Shown: positions 11,049 through 23,006 of the stretch, piece after piece
How positions within the stretch are numbered: the stretch's first letter is position 1
How the letters are laid out: the number at the start of each line of letters is the position of its first letter
Assembly: GCA_016946835.1 (NCBI GenBank)
Contig: JACVTC010000071.1
Location: 760,001 to 795,000, forward strand
Length of the DNA stretch: 35,000 nucleotides
Direction: 5' to 3'
DNA from: Neocallimastix lanati (nom. inval.)
Taxonomy: Eukaryota; Neocallimastigomycota; Neocallimastigomycetes; Neocallimastigales; Neocallimastigaceae
Program-made: the position numbers and the translations under genes
The notes under the pieces: generated by a model
Database searches by the model: none
What the model saw: the letters and a program-made list of their open reading frames with translations, nothing else
Told to the model about the DNA's origin: nothing

Positions 11049-14000
11049 TTTTTTTAAAAAAAAAATTTAAAAAAAAAGGTCATAATGGTGCCGGTAAAAC
11101 ATCATTAATTAAAATTATGGCAGGAGCCATAAAAGCAAGCAAAGGTACTGTTTTATATGAAGGAAAAGATATTAATTCGAATACCCAAGCGGTACGCGAA
11201 AATTTTGGGGTCTGTACTCAAAATAATGTTATCTATGATGAATTAACGGTGGAGCAACACCTAAAGTTTTATGCAGAATTAAAAAATGTTAATGTTAATA
11301 TCTATGATCTCTTAAAGGAGGTAGATTTACTAGAATATCGTAATAAACGTGCCATTAATCTTAGTGGTGGTCAAAAACGTGAACTTTCCATTGCTATTGC
11401 CATTCTTGGTAATCCAAAATTTATATTTTTGGATGAACCTACCACCTCCTTAGATCCTCTTTCACGTAGAAAAATATGGTATTTAATACAAAAATTGAAG
11501 AAAGGTCGTGTTATCTTCCTCACCACTCATTATATGGAAGAAGCCGATATTTTAGCTGATAGAAAATTAATTTTAAATGAAGGCAAAATCCGTTGTCTGG
11601 GAACCTCTCTTTACCTTAAGAATCATTTTAATATGAATTATAATTTAGAAATTGAAACTGATGACGTGAAAAAAGTAGAAGATTTAATTCACTATTATAT
11701 TCCAGAAGCAAAGTATGTTCAACCCATAGTAAGAGAAGAAGAAGAGGAGGAGAGTCATCAGAATTTCAATGAATATGACGAAGAAGGCGAAAATTTACAT
11801 AACACAAAATATCATACTTGGAAATTACCGTTGAACTCCACCATCTATTTTGAATCACTGTTTAATGAATTGGAAAGTGTTACTGGTAAGAATAAGTTAA
11901 TTAAATATCATGGATTAACCATGCCAACCTTAGAAGAATTATTTATTAACTTACAAGATCATTCACAAGAATCATATACAGATGCATCCTCAAGTCACAA
12001 TAAAAAATTGAGAAAGAGAGGAAGTGCGCAACAAACTCTTTTAAATATGCAACAACGCCTACCACACTTAAAACCAATAGAAAAAAGGAATGTCCTTCAT
12101 AAAATTCGTATCCTTATCAAATATCGTTTCAAAATTTATTTAAATGATAAAAGTTTTGGCTTCAGTGCAATTATCGCTCCCTTTTTGATGTCATTTATAA
12201 TTTTTTTCACCGTCAAGAAAGCATTATCATCGGTTACTGAACAACCCTCTGAAATTATTTCTCTTCAAAATCTTTATCCTCAAGACTATTTAAATTACGA
12301 CATTTGGAATTCTTCTCCCAATATTACCTATCAAAATGTTTATTCACCTTACCTTTCTTCTAATGGTTTAAATAAGGAAGAAGCCAAATCCATCATAAAA
12401 GCATTACCCTTGAGTGGTCTTCCCTCCCCAAAAACAGAATATTCTTATTATATTGCCTCGTTTAATAATAAAGTGCTTGCCCCTGGTACCTATAATATTG
12501 ATGTTTATTATAATAGTAGTGTAACTCATGCCATTCCTGTCACAATTAATGCCATTAGTAATGCCATTTTAGAATCAAAGAATATAACCCAACAAATAAA
12601 GGTTCAATCTCATCCTTTTACCAATTATGATCAAAATAAATTTGTTATATGTCTCTTAATGTGTACTTTCATCATTATTAGTATCTTTATAGCCGTTACG
12701 AAGTTTGGACCATTGATCGTTAGAGAAAGAACGAATTATTTGGTTCAGCAATTAGAGTTGAAAGGAGTTAGTCGTACTCAATACTGGATAGCATGCCTTA
12801 TAACCGATTCACTCATTTACCTTTTTGCGTGCTTCTTAATTTTCTTACCAGGATTTATTTTAAAATTTGATCCAATTTACAATCCTATTCTCTTAATTAT
12901 GATCGTTATAGGCTTGTTAATATGGTTATTCCCTACCATTCTCCATCAGTACGTCTTGAGTTTTATATTTGATAATGAGGATACCGCATTTACCTATCTT
13001 TTCATTATTAATTATTACACATTATTGGTTGGTTTTTGTGTTGCCACCTACATAGATAATCCCTTCAACACCTTCAATATACTTCAAAGCACCGGGGCTA
13101 TGTTCAGTTCTAATTATGTACGGTTCAATGTTATTATCACCATACTATGTCCTTCATATGGAATTTGTGGAATCTTATATTCTATTTTCTTTTTATACTT
13201 GTTTAATGATGAAAATGACTATGAACTCAGTATAAAAAATCTATTTAAATTAAATAATAATATTAGCCCATTATTCATGACGCTCGTTTTACTCTTCTTA
13301 TTCCTTTTTATTCTTCTTGTCTATCTTGATTCTCATCAACAGAAGAGAAGCTATCGCATATTGAAGAGCAAAAATATTAGAAAAACTTCTTCCAAATCCT
13401 TTGATAAATCGTATGATCAAACCTTTAATTCACTCGTTAAACCAATTAACGTAAATACTATTGTTCAATCCTCTGTTTTGACTTCACCTTCTTCTACCAT
13501 AGTGACTTCACCTTCTTCTATCTCTGATCAATCCACCTATATATCTCCATCTTCTAATGTTTCCAATACTAATTCAGATCATTTCTCGTTTGATCAGTAC
13601 TCCAAATCCAGTAAATCTGGATCCTATCCTCGATTCCAACGTTCCACGAGTAATTCAATTTATCCATCGCTCAATAAAGTCATGATATCAAAAGAAAATT
13701 TTGAGGATTACTACCCGGCAGCTATTGCTCAAAAGTATAGAGAAGAAATGGAAATGGGAGATAGTGATGTTAAAAAGGAATATGAATATGTAAGACACCA
13801 TTTCCAGGAATTACCGTTTAGTGCAATGCATGTTAGCAAAGAATTTAAATGTCAAGGTATGTTCGACCGAGAAACCAAAGAATATATAAAACAAAAAAAA
13901 TTGGAAGATTTACGATACGACGAGCCACATCTTTCCTACTATTCCAATAAAATTGTTAAAACTGTTCTCGGTGATGTTAACTTTGGTTTACGGTATCGTG

Positions 14001-14875
14001 AATGTTTGGGACTTTTAGGACCTAATGGAGCAGGAAAATCTACTCTCCTAAATATATTTACAGGTGGATTAGTTCCAACAACAGGTCAAGTATATTATCA
14101 AGGAGGAGAAATCATTGATCCTGAATTAGGCGTTCCCATGTTTGGCTATTGTCCACAAAATGATATTTTATGGAAGGAATTGACTCTTCGGGATCACATT
14201 AAATTTTTCCTTCAATTAAGAGGTTATGAAAATGAAGATGCTCAATTGTACGCTACACAATTTATTAATACCTGTGGTTTAGAAGAGCATCAAAATAAAC
14301 AAATGCACTATTTAAGTGGAGGAACGAAACGTAAACTTTCTCTTATTCTTGCCATTTGTAACTTTCCCAAAATAATCCTTTTAGATGAACCCACTGCCGG
14401 AATTGATCCATCCACACGACGTTTAATTTGGAATATTATTCTAGAAGTTAAAGAAAGAAACAATTCTTCAATTATACTTACGACTCATTCCATTGATGAA
14501 GCCAGTTATCTCTGTGAACGTATAGGTATTTTAGTGAATGGTCGTTTAAGATACATTGGTTCCTCAGAAAATTTAAAAATGAAATATGGTAACAGTTATA
14601 TTTTGGAAGTTCAATCTGATTTATTAGATGCATTCCATCAAGAAATTATTGAAAGAGCCTGTCTTTTTGAACAACATCCATTTAAGATGGAACGTCTCTC
14701 CATTAATCGTGTAAAATATGAAATACAATTCACTGGTAATAAAAATATTGGACATATCTTTTATATAATGGAAAAATGTAAAAGTAGTCATTTAATTTCG
14801 GATTATAGTTTTTCTCAGACAACTTTAGAACAAGTTTTCCTTAATTTCTCAAAAAATCAAATTAATGATAGTTAA
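9064..14875 (+). CDS. Full-size ABC transporter, ABCA subfamily
   Basis: Exons 9064-9184, 9285-10730 and 11079-14875 (introns of 100 and 348 bp) give about 1788 residues once a start is supplied. Order: membrane segment near residue 25-45, a large lumenal/extracellular loop, membrane segments at about 230-430, NBD1, second membrane domain at about 880-1275, serine-rich linker at about 1290-1390, NBD2. NBD1 has Walker A GHNGAGKT (524-531), signature LSGGQ (618-622), Walker B FLDE (D642, E643) and H-loop His674. NBD2 has GPNGAGKS (1504-1511), LSGGT (1602-1606), LLDE (D1626, E1627) and His1660. Both catalytic glutamates are present, so both sites should hydrolyse ATP. The C-terminal TTLEQVFLNF and its counterpart PTLEELFINL after NBD1 are typical of ABCA proteins, which usually move lipids. 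The second intron splits the first glycine codon of Walker A. The substrate cannot be told from sequence. Confidence 0.93.
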
Positions 14876-16073
<1,198 letters not shown>

Positions 16074-16103
16074 TTAATTTATTTATTATTATTTTGAAAT
16101 AAT

Positions 16104-17933
16104 TTAAATTTTACGAACTGGTTCAACATTTGGTGTACGACCATCACTGGAGCGTGGAATTTTAATTTCACCACTCTTAATTTTAGCAATAGTTGCTGGG
16201 TCATTAAATGATTTTGGGAGACCAACAATCTTCCAGTTATGATCACATTTTGGAGAAATAGTACCACCAAGAACTTCTTGTGTATATTTAGCAATAAAGT
16301 CACGAATGGTTGGCTTAGGATCATTGACACTACTGTAGTAGACATCGGCTTCAGTAGCCCAACCATTACTGGTAAGAGTACCGAAACGGTAATTATTAAG
16401 AGCTAATTTATAAGTAGCATTTGGATCAATCTTTTTACCATTGAAAGTAACATTCTTAATACGTCTACCTTCTGGTTCACTTAAATCGATTTCATATTGA
16501 ATACCGGAAAGCATATCATAGTTGTAGGAACGGAAGTCAGGGTTGAAAGCAATAGTGACATCTCCTTCCTTAACGGTTTGGTAGTAACCGACGGTCCATT
16601 CCATATACTTGAGAAGGTTTTCACCCTTAATATTTATACCCATAAGAGTATTATCGTACTTGTAGATGAAAGCAACATCTTTACGTTTGAAGTCACCAGC
16701 TTTAAGGTTTTGGTTATTATTGAAGAGAGCAGCAGTAGAAATTTCGGACTTAGCGTAATAGGTTTGAACTTCATTGATAAGATCCATTAAAGCAGTATCT
16801 TCAATTTGAGCACGTGGCATAGTTGTTACCTTACTTTTACTAGTAATATAGTCAACACCTTCAATGAAATCGGCATCGACTTTTCCAACAATTTCGTTAG
16901 CATCAGCAAGAGATTGTTCATGAACCCACTTAAATTTTTCCATAACTCTTTGTGATGGGGTGACACCATTTGTACCAATATTTTCAGCTTCAATGTTAAC
17001 AATCTTCCAGTGATCATTTTCTTTCACTAAATCGAACTTTGTGAAGGCAACATGGGAACCATAACGTCCTGGTTCAAGAACCCAAGTATCATTAATCTTA
17101 TCACAGTAGGTCGCATGTTCATGACCAGCAATAATAACATCAAATTCTGGAATAGCTTCAGCAATTTGGAAAGCTCCAGTCTTTCCTTCAGCTTCGTATT
17201 CACCATTCCTACTAATGTGAACAGCACCAACTAAAATATCGTATTTACCTTTTATAGCCTTAATAGTAGTTTTAAGGGATTCGATTGGATCAAGGAATTC
17301 GAGATTCTTGAAGTGATCTGGATTACTAGCTTCCCATTGTTTAATGTGTGGAGCAGTAGCACCAACAATAGCCACACGAACACCACTAATACTATATATT
17401 TGGTATGGAAGTAAATAATATTTAAGAGAATCAGCGTATTTAATGTTGGAACAGACAACACGACCATTAAAATGTTTTAAATTTCTTTGGAGGAAAGAAA
17501 GGCCATAATTAAATTCATGGTTACCTGGGATCCAGACATCGTACTTTAATAAATTTAAGGCCTGAACGGTTGGATGGGTGTAATATTTAATGAAAAGTTC
17601 AGCACTGTTACCTTGTAATAAATCACCAACATCCATAAGAAGAGTATTTGGGTAATCTTCCTTAATCTTACTAACAACGGTATCAGTAAGAGCAAAACCG
17701 GCGTCATTATCAGCTTCATCAATAGCGTATTCCCATGGATAGATACGACCATGCATATCACTAGTAGCAGCAATAGTAATAGTAACATTATTTCTGTCGA
17801 TAGGTTCACTTATGACAATATCACCAGATTTAGTGTAAGAGAAATTTGGATCCTTCTTCATACACTTTTTAATAATACGAGCATAACCAGAAGAGGCAGC
17901 AAGTAATAACACAAATGTATTGTATAATTTCAT
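16104..17933 (-). CDS. Secreted 5'-nucleotidase / 2',3'-cyclic phosphodiesterase family protein
   Basis: An intact, intronless 609-residue protein. Residues 1-19 form a signal peptide (MKLYNTFVLLLAASSGYARI), so it is probably exported. The N-terminal metallophosphoesterase domain has the two-metal ligands in order: SDMHGR (D59, H61), GDLLQGN (D104), GNHE (N138, H139), VHIS (H239) and GHEH (H271, H273). The C-terminal half matches the 5'-nucleotidase C-terminal substrate-binding domain, including NNYRFGTL. The stretch after SDMHGR (IYPWEYA...D..DAG) resembles clostridial CpdB-type enzymes, so it may cleave 2',3'-cyclic nucleotides as well as nucleoside monophosphates. The likely role is recovering phosphate and nucleosides from extracellular nucleotides. 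The lack of introns beside intron-rich neighbours and the bacterial-like sequence suggest horizontal acquisition. No membrane anchor or GPI tail is visible. Confidence 0.92.
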   Translation of the reverse strand: MKLYNTFVLLLAASSGYARIIKKCMKKDPNFSYTKSGDIVISEPIDRNNVTITIAATSDMHGRIYPWEYAIDEADNDAGFALTDTVVSKIKEDYPNTLLMDVGDLLQGNSAELFIKYYTHPTVQALNLLKYDVWIPGNHEFNYGLSFLQRNLKHFNGRVVCSNIKYADSLKYYLLPYQIYSISGVRVAIVGATAPHIKQWEASNPDHFKNLEFLDPIESLKTTIKAIKGKYDILVGAVHISRNGEYEAEGKTGAFQIAEAIPEFDVIIAGHEHATYCDKINDTWVLEPGRYGSHVAFTKFDLVKENDHWKIVNIEAENIGTNGVTPSQRVMEKFKWVHEQSLADANEIVGKVDADFIEGVDYITSKSKVTTMPRAQIEDTALMDLINEVQTYYAKSEISTAALFNNNQNLKAGDFKRKDVAFIYKYDNTLMGINIKGENLLKYMEWTVGYYQTVKEGDVTIAFNPDFRSYNYDMLSGIQYEIDLSEPEGRRIKNVTFNGKKIDPNATYKLALNNYRFGTLTSNGWATEADVYYSSVNDPKPTIRDFIAKYTQEVLGGTISPKCDHNWKIVGLPKSFNDPATIAKIKSGEIKIPRSSDGRTPNVEPVRKI

Positions 17934-18357
17934 GATGTTAAATAATTAATATTCTATTTGATTTTTGTTTTTATTATTTATATATATATGTTTATTTTTT
18001 TTTTTTTATATATATTAGTATCTAATATATAAAAAATTAATGTTATATAAAATTAAATATAATAATTTTATAACTTTCTATTATATATATTTATATATAT
18101 ATATATTAATTTTGTTTTTGATATCTAATTTAAATATTTAAAATATAAACTTATATTTATTTATAAATTTATAATTTTATTTTTTTTTTTTTAAAAAAAA
18201 AAAAGTCTGTCACATTTTTTATTTTTGGAGGAAAATTTTAGGTTTATATATGTTTATTTTTCATATGTTTATTAACACTTTTATTTGTATATTAATCTTG
18301 TATTATATTTATATATGAATTTAATTTAAATTTAAAATTTTTTTGTTTTAATAATTT

Positions 18358-18388
<31 letters not shown>

Positions 18389-18764
18389 GTAATTATTTGT
18401 TATTATTTTGTTATTATTTTAGCAAATCAAATCAAATTAAAAAAAAAAAAAAAAAGTTAGGTATTACAATTTGAAAGAAAAATAGATACATTAATAAATA
18501 TATGAATAATGAATATAATGAATAAAAAAAAAAAAAAAAGAATGTTTATAACAAGTTTAACAGTAATAAAAAAAAATATATTGAAATTCTTTTATTTAAT
18601 AAAATTAATGATAAATAAATAAATAAATTTGTTAATAAATAAATATATGTACAAATATATATACAAAAAAAATAAATATAAAAAAAAGGTGTAATTTATA
18701 TTATTTAATATAAATTTAATATAAAAAACTTTAAATAATAATAATAACATTTAATATAAAAATT

Positions 18765-18835
18765 AATTAACTTTTGTAAAAAAAAAAAAAAAAAAAAAAT
18801 TAATTAACTTTTGTAAAAAAAAAAAAAAAAAAAAG
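18765..18835. repeat. Tandem duplication: TTAATTAACTTTTGT plus A tract
   Basis: TTAATTAACTTTTGT followed by about 20 A's occurs twice in a row (period about 35 bp). Confidence 0.8.
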
Positions 18836-20074
18836 TATAATTATTGATTTATTCATATATATTCATTTATATATTAATATTTATATGTACATAACTGCAA
18901 AATTTATTTGTATATATTTTGATTCTTTAATCTCTAATTAATATAAATGAATAGTATTTTGTTTAGATAATTTTAATTTATTTATGTGGCACAAAAAAAA
19001 ATTTTTTTTTTTATAATTATTCAAATTGAATATTTCATATAAATTTTATATATTTTACATATTTATATATTTTATATATAAAAGTCATATTAACTAAATA
19101 TATAATATATGTATTCAAACAATTTTTTTTTTTTTTTACTTTTAACTTTTTAGCATTTATTTTATTTTTTTTAAAATATTGCAAATTATTAGAACATTAA
19201 AGGACGATAATGAAAATACATAAATTGTTTAGCTCTATTTAATTTTTTTTTTTTAAAGTTAAAGTTGTGATAATTGAAAGGAAATTTTCAAAGTCTATCT
19301 TTATTAGTATTTTTTAAATAGTTTCATATGAATTATATGAAAAATTATAATTATTTAATCTAATATTAATTATTCACTTTTTTTAAGGATTTTTATTCAG
19401 TGGGGCTTTTTAATTTAACTATTATAATATTTTAGTATATTCTTTAGAGTTTTTTTTTATTAAAAAAAAAAAGATCTATAACTTATAATTATATAAATGA
19501 ATAATATTGTGTTAATATTTTATTTATTTTATTTATTTAGAATATTATAGTTTTTTTTTTTATTTCATTTTATTTCTTTTTATTATTAATTATTATGTAT
19601 TTATTTTTTTATTTTTTGTATTTGAACTTTTTATTTTTTTCATTTAATACTAATTTTTTATATATTTTTATTTAATTGTACTGAACAATAGCGTTAAGAA
19701 AATGTATATTACAATTCATTTCAATTATTTATTGATAAATAACTTCATTTGAATTACTTATTATTAATTATTAATAATTAGAGTATCATGCATTGAAATT
19801 CTTATTGTTATTAATATTATAAAGTTTAAAATAATGATAAATATATATTAAAACATTGTGGAGTTCTTCAAAAAAAAAAAAAGATTATTTATTAATTTTA
19901 TTTAAATTCAGGATAATAATAAAAATAATTATTATTATTATTATTTATTATTTATTATTATTATTATTCAATTATTTATTAATATTATTATTATTTATTA
20001 TTATTACTTAATAATAATTATTTTAAACAATATAAAATACATAATTTATTTTTATTATTATTTAAAATTTTTTT

Positions 20075-20150
20075 TTTTTGCCATTTTTTTTTTGCCATTT
20101 TTTTTTTATTACTTTTATATTAATTTTAATTTAATTATTTTTTGCCATTT
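20075..20150. repeat. Three copies of TTTTTGCCATTT
   Basis: TTTTTGCCATTT occurs at 20075-20086, 20089-20100 and 20139-20150. G and C are very rare around it, so three exact copies in 76 bp stand out. Function unknown. Confidence 0.6.
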
Positions 20151-20360
20151 TAAATTTATATTTATATATTTTTTATAATAAAAACTTTATTTTATATATT
20201 TTTTATAATTTATATCTTATATTTAATCATTTAATAATTTAAAATATATTTTATATCATATATCTTATAATATTAAATATAAAATCTAAAAAACATAAAT
20301 ATTAAATATAAAATATAAAAAACATAAATAATAAATATAATGTTATTTATGATTTTATAT

Positions 20361-20530
20361 TTAATATTATAATATTATTTATAATTTTTAGATTTTATAT
20401 TTAATATTATAATATTATTTATAATTTTTAGATTTTATATTTAATATTAAAATATTATTTATAATTTTTAGATTTTATATTTAATATTATAATATTATTT
20501 ATAATTTTTAGATTTTATATTTAATATTAA
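20361..20530. repeat. 40-bp tandem repeat, four copies
   Basis: Units at 20361, 20401, 20441 and 20481 are exactly 40 bp and nearly identical (one T/A change in the third), followed by a partial fifth. Each contains TTTTTAGATTTTATATTTAA. The reverse complement of this segment occurs just upstream (about 20271-20292, diverged again at about 20300-20340), so the locus can form a hairpin. Confidence 0.9.
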
Positions 20531-21177
20531 ATGATTTAGAATATATTATTTATGATTTTTAGTTCATTTTCTTTTTTTCAATTTAAAGATATAAAATATT
20601 AGTATTAAAAAAAAAAGTGATATAATGTCATAAAATAATATTATATAATACATCTTTAATAATATTTTTACATCATTTTCGATCATTTATGCTTCATGCT
20701 TTATATCATCAACGAGAAAAGATGTAAATTTTATTTTTTATTTAAAGTATTTTTTCTTTCTGTGTTAATGATTTATTGACCAAAGTTATAAAATAAAATA
20801 TATTCTAAAATATATTCTAATAATTTTTATATTGCTGCTAAATACTAATAAATAGTAATAATAATAGAAAAAAATTTATAATAATAGTAAAGGCTATGAA
20901 ATGAATAATATAGAAATTTATTAAAATATATTATTAATAAAAAAATAATAAATTAGAGATGAAAGTAATAAAATGAAAAACTATATAAATTATAATAAAT
21001 AAATTAAAAAAAAAAAAGTTATTTATTAATGAAAAATTCATTAAATATAATAATTAAAGACTATTTTCAGAATAATAATAAAATAATTAAAACAAAAAAT
21101 TGAAAAAATAATAAATTTTGAAAAAGTAATTTTTTTTTTGTATGTATATTTAAAAGATTATTAGCTATTACTAATTC

Positions 21178-21218
<41 letters not shown>

Positions 21219-21238
21219 ATTTATTAATGAAAGCATTT

Positions 21239-21315
21239 AATAGCTTATTCAACTTTATTATAAAGTGAATAAGCTATTTTCATATATAAAAAAAAAAATT
21301 TTTTTATATATGAAA
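21239..21315. repeat. Two adjacent perfect or near-perfect hairpins
   Basis: Hairpin 1 (21239-21278) pairs AATAGCTTATTC and ACTTTA with TAAAGT and GAATAAGCTATT (18 bp, one bulged A, loop TTA). Hairpin 2 (21278-21315) pairs TTTCATATATAAAAAAA with its reverse complement across about 4 A's. They share three bases and follow a 36-A tract. Confidence 0.8.
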
Positions 21316-21465
21316 TTCTATTATATTAATAATATTTAATTCTATATAATATTAATTATTTATATTATTAATATTATTTATATATATAATAATAATAATT
21401 ATTATCATTTGCAAATGTTAACTAAAATGATTGTTATTGAATCCGTTTTTGATATTATTAAATAG

Positions 21466-21551
21466 AAAACAAAAATAATTATATCTCTTAACTTATTTAT
21501 AAAAATAAAAAACAAAAATAATTATATCTCTTAACTTATTTGTAAAAATAA
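21466..21551. repeat. 43-bp tandem duplication
   Basis: Two copies starting AAAACAAAAATAATTATATC, with a single A/G difference (TTTATAAA versus TTTGTAAA). Confidence 0.85.
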
Positions 21552-21791
21552 AAAAATAAATGTAAACATTTATTTTAATATTATTAGTAAGATATATTTA
21601 ATAAACCAAAATTTTGAAAAGTAAAAGAAAAGCATCAAGCTTAATCACATTACAAAATAAATTCTTATCACAAATAATATCAAGTGATAAAACTGATTGA
21701 TATTATTTTTAATCATTAATTTATATTTTTTTTATAGATTTATGTAAATGAATGATATGATACAAATTAAATTATTTTTATTTATTTATTG

Positions 21792-21844
<53 letters not shown>

Positions 21845-22020
21845 CATTGAAACCATGAGAAAAGAGGGCAATAGGACTTCTAAATTAGTTAGTAATTATT
21901 TACTTTCAGTGCTTAAAAATTTCAATATCGACTCACACTCTCTCTCAAGGCAAGACTGACTTAACAAGATTAAGACCTGGTATCTTCCCAATGATCTCCA
22001 TGTACCATTCTGGAGATGGG
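21845..22020. other. Higher-GC island of unknown function
   Basis: About 175 bp with near-normal base composition inside almost pure AT DNA. On the plus strand a 34-codon frame starts at ATG 21855 (MRKEGNRTSK...) after an A-rich leader. A different plus frame is open from 21910, just after TTTACTTTCAG, through 22019 and includes RLRPGIFPMISMYHSGDG, followed by a possible GTTGTT donor. On the minus strand a 25-residue frame (22022-21945) ends in a stop and includes PSPEWYMEIIGKIPG. I do not recognise any of these peptides. It may be a relic exon or part of a repeat. It also contains a hairpin: ATCTCCA pairs with TGGAGAT. Confidence 0.5.
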
Positions 22021-22446
22021 TTGTTTTTATTTAAATTGTTTATAAAAGTTAAATTTAAATTTTTATAATTTATTATCAACATAAATATATATTTATAATA
22101 TAATATAACATAATTTAGATAATATATTATATTATAAAAATTTTATTTTAGTAATTTATTATTTCAAATTGTTATATTAAGCTATACTTAAATATCTTAA
22201 ATATAACAAGATTAAGACCTGGTATCTTCCCAATGATCTCCATGTACCATTCTGGAGATGGGTTGTTTTTATTTAAATTGTTTATAAAAGTTAAATTTAA
22301 ATTTTTATAATTTATTATCAACATAAATATATATTTATAATATAATATAACATAATTTAGATAATATATTATATTATAAAAATTTTATTTTAGTAATTTA
22401 TTATTTCAAATTGTTATATTAAGCTATACTTAAATATCTTAAATAT
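21963..22446. repeat. Perfect 242-bp tandem duplication
   Basis: 21963-22204 and 22205-22446 appear identical base for base. Each copy has about 60 bp of the higher-GC island followed by about 180 bp of AT-rich DNA, so the duplicated unit looks like one exon plus one intron, or one repeat monomer. A 12-bp inverted pair flanks the block: ACTGACTTAACA at 21955-21966 and TGTTAAGTCAGT at 22453-22464. Identity implies a recent event or an assembly artefact. Confidence 0.9.
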
Positions 22447-22468
22447 AATAAATGTTAAGTCAGTTCAT

Positions 22469-22504
<36 letters not shown>

Positions 22505-22682
22505 GGGAGGTGCATTTCGAAAAATTTACATAAAAAGTTTCATTTCGCAAATTTTTTTTCAAAGTTAATAAATAAATAAATTAATAATAAAACGAATAAA
22601 TAATATATATAATTTAAATAAATAACTAAATGAATAAATAAAACTATAATAAATAAATAAATTTAAAATTAATTTTTTTTTT

Positions 22683-22914
22683 TTTTAAGAACAATTTTAA
22701 ACACCAAATATAAAAGTTTTAATTTATGTAATCTTTTATTAGTTTTATTTTGAATTTATAATTATTAATAAAAAGATTAAGAAGAGAAATTTTATTTTTA
22801 AGAATCATAGAATAATTTATATCATTCATGAAACAATACATTAATTTATTCATAACAAATAATTGGATATATTTAAATTAATAATAAAAATGAATGTTGT
22901 TTTTATTTCCAACA
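22683..22914 (-). repeat. Copia 3' LTR
   Basis: 232 bp. Read on the minus strand it begins TGTTGGAAATA, a common copia LTR start, and ends in TTGTTCTTAA(AA), so the usual CA end is missing. It differs from the 5' LTR at one base (G versus A, plus strand, in GAATGTT(G/A)TTTTT). Confidence 0.93.
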
Positions 22915-22927
22915 TTCCCCCTCAAGT
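22915..22927 (-). other. Polypurine tract of the copia element
   Basis: Read on the minus strand, TTGAGGGGGAA lies directly before the 3' LTR start TGTTGG. This is the typical copia plus-strand primer site. Confidence 0.9.
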
Positions 22928-23006
22928 ATAACTTTATAAATTTAAATTTTTTTTTTTTTTATAAAGTTATAATTGAATGCATTGAATTTCTAGAGTATAT
23001 AAACAA

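Larger units (their letters stand above)
17934..21844. other. AT-rich intergenic DNA upstream of the nucleotidase
   Basis: About 3.9 kb without a supportable gene. It must include the nucleotidase promoter (upstream of 17933, reading left), but no element stands out. It carries several slippage-type repeats listed separately, A tracts up to 36 bases (about 21179-21216) and a T run followed by an A run at about 21790-21844. Slightly more complex patches near 19180-19420 and 20660-20780 have no recognisable content. Confidence 0.7.

Noticed and set aside
16497-17809. Several open frames of 60-97 codons overlapping the nucleotidase
   Set aside because: They are shadows in other frames of the intact 609-residue gene.
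20361-20530. CRISPR-like array
   Set aside because: Units are contiguous tandem repeats with no spacers, and the genome is eukaryotic.
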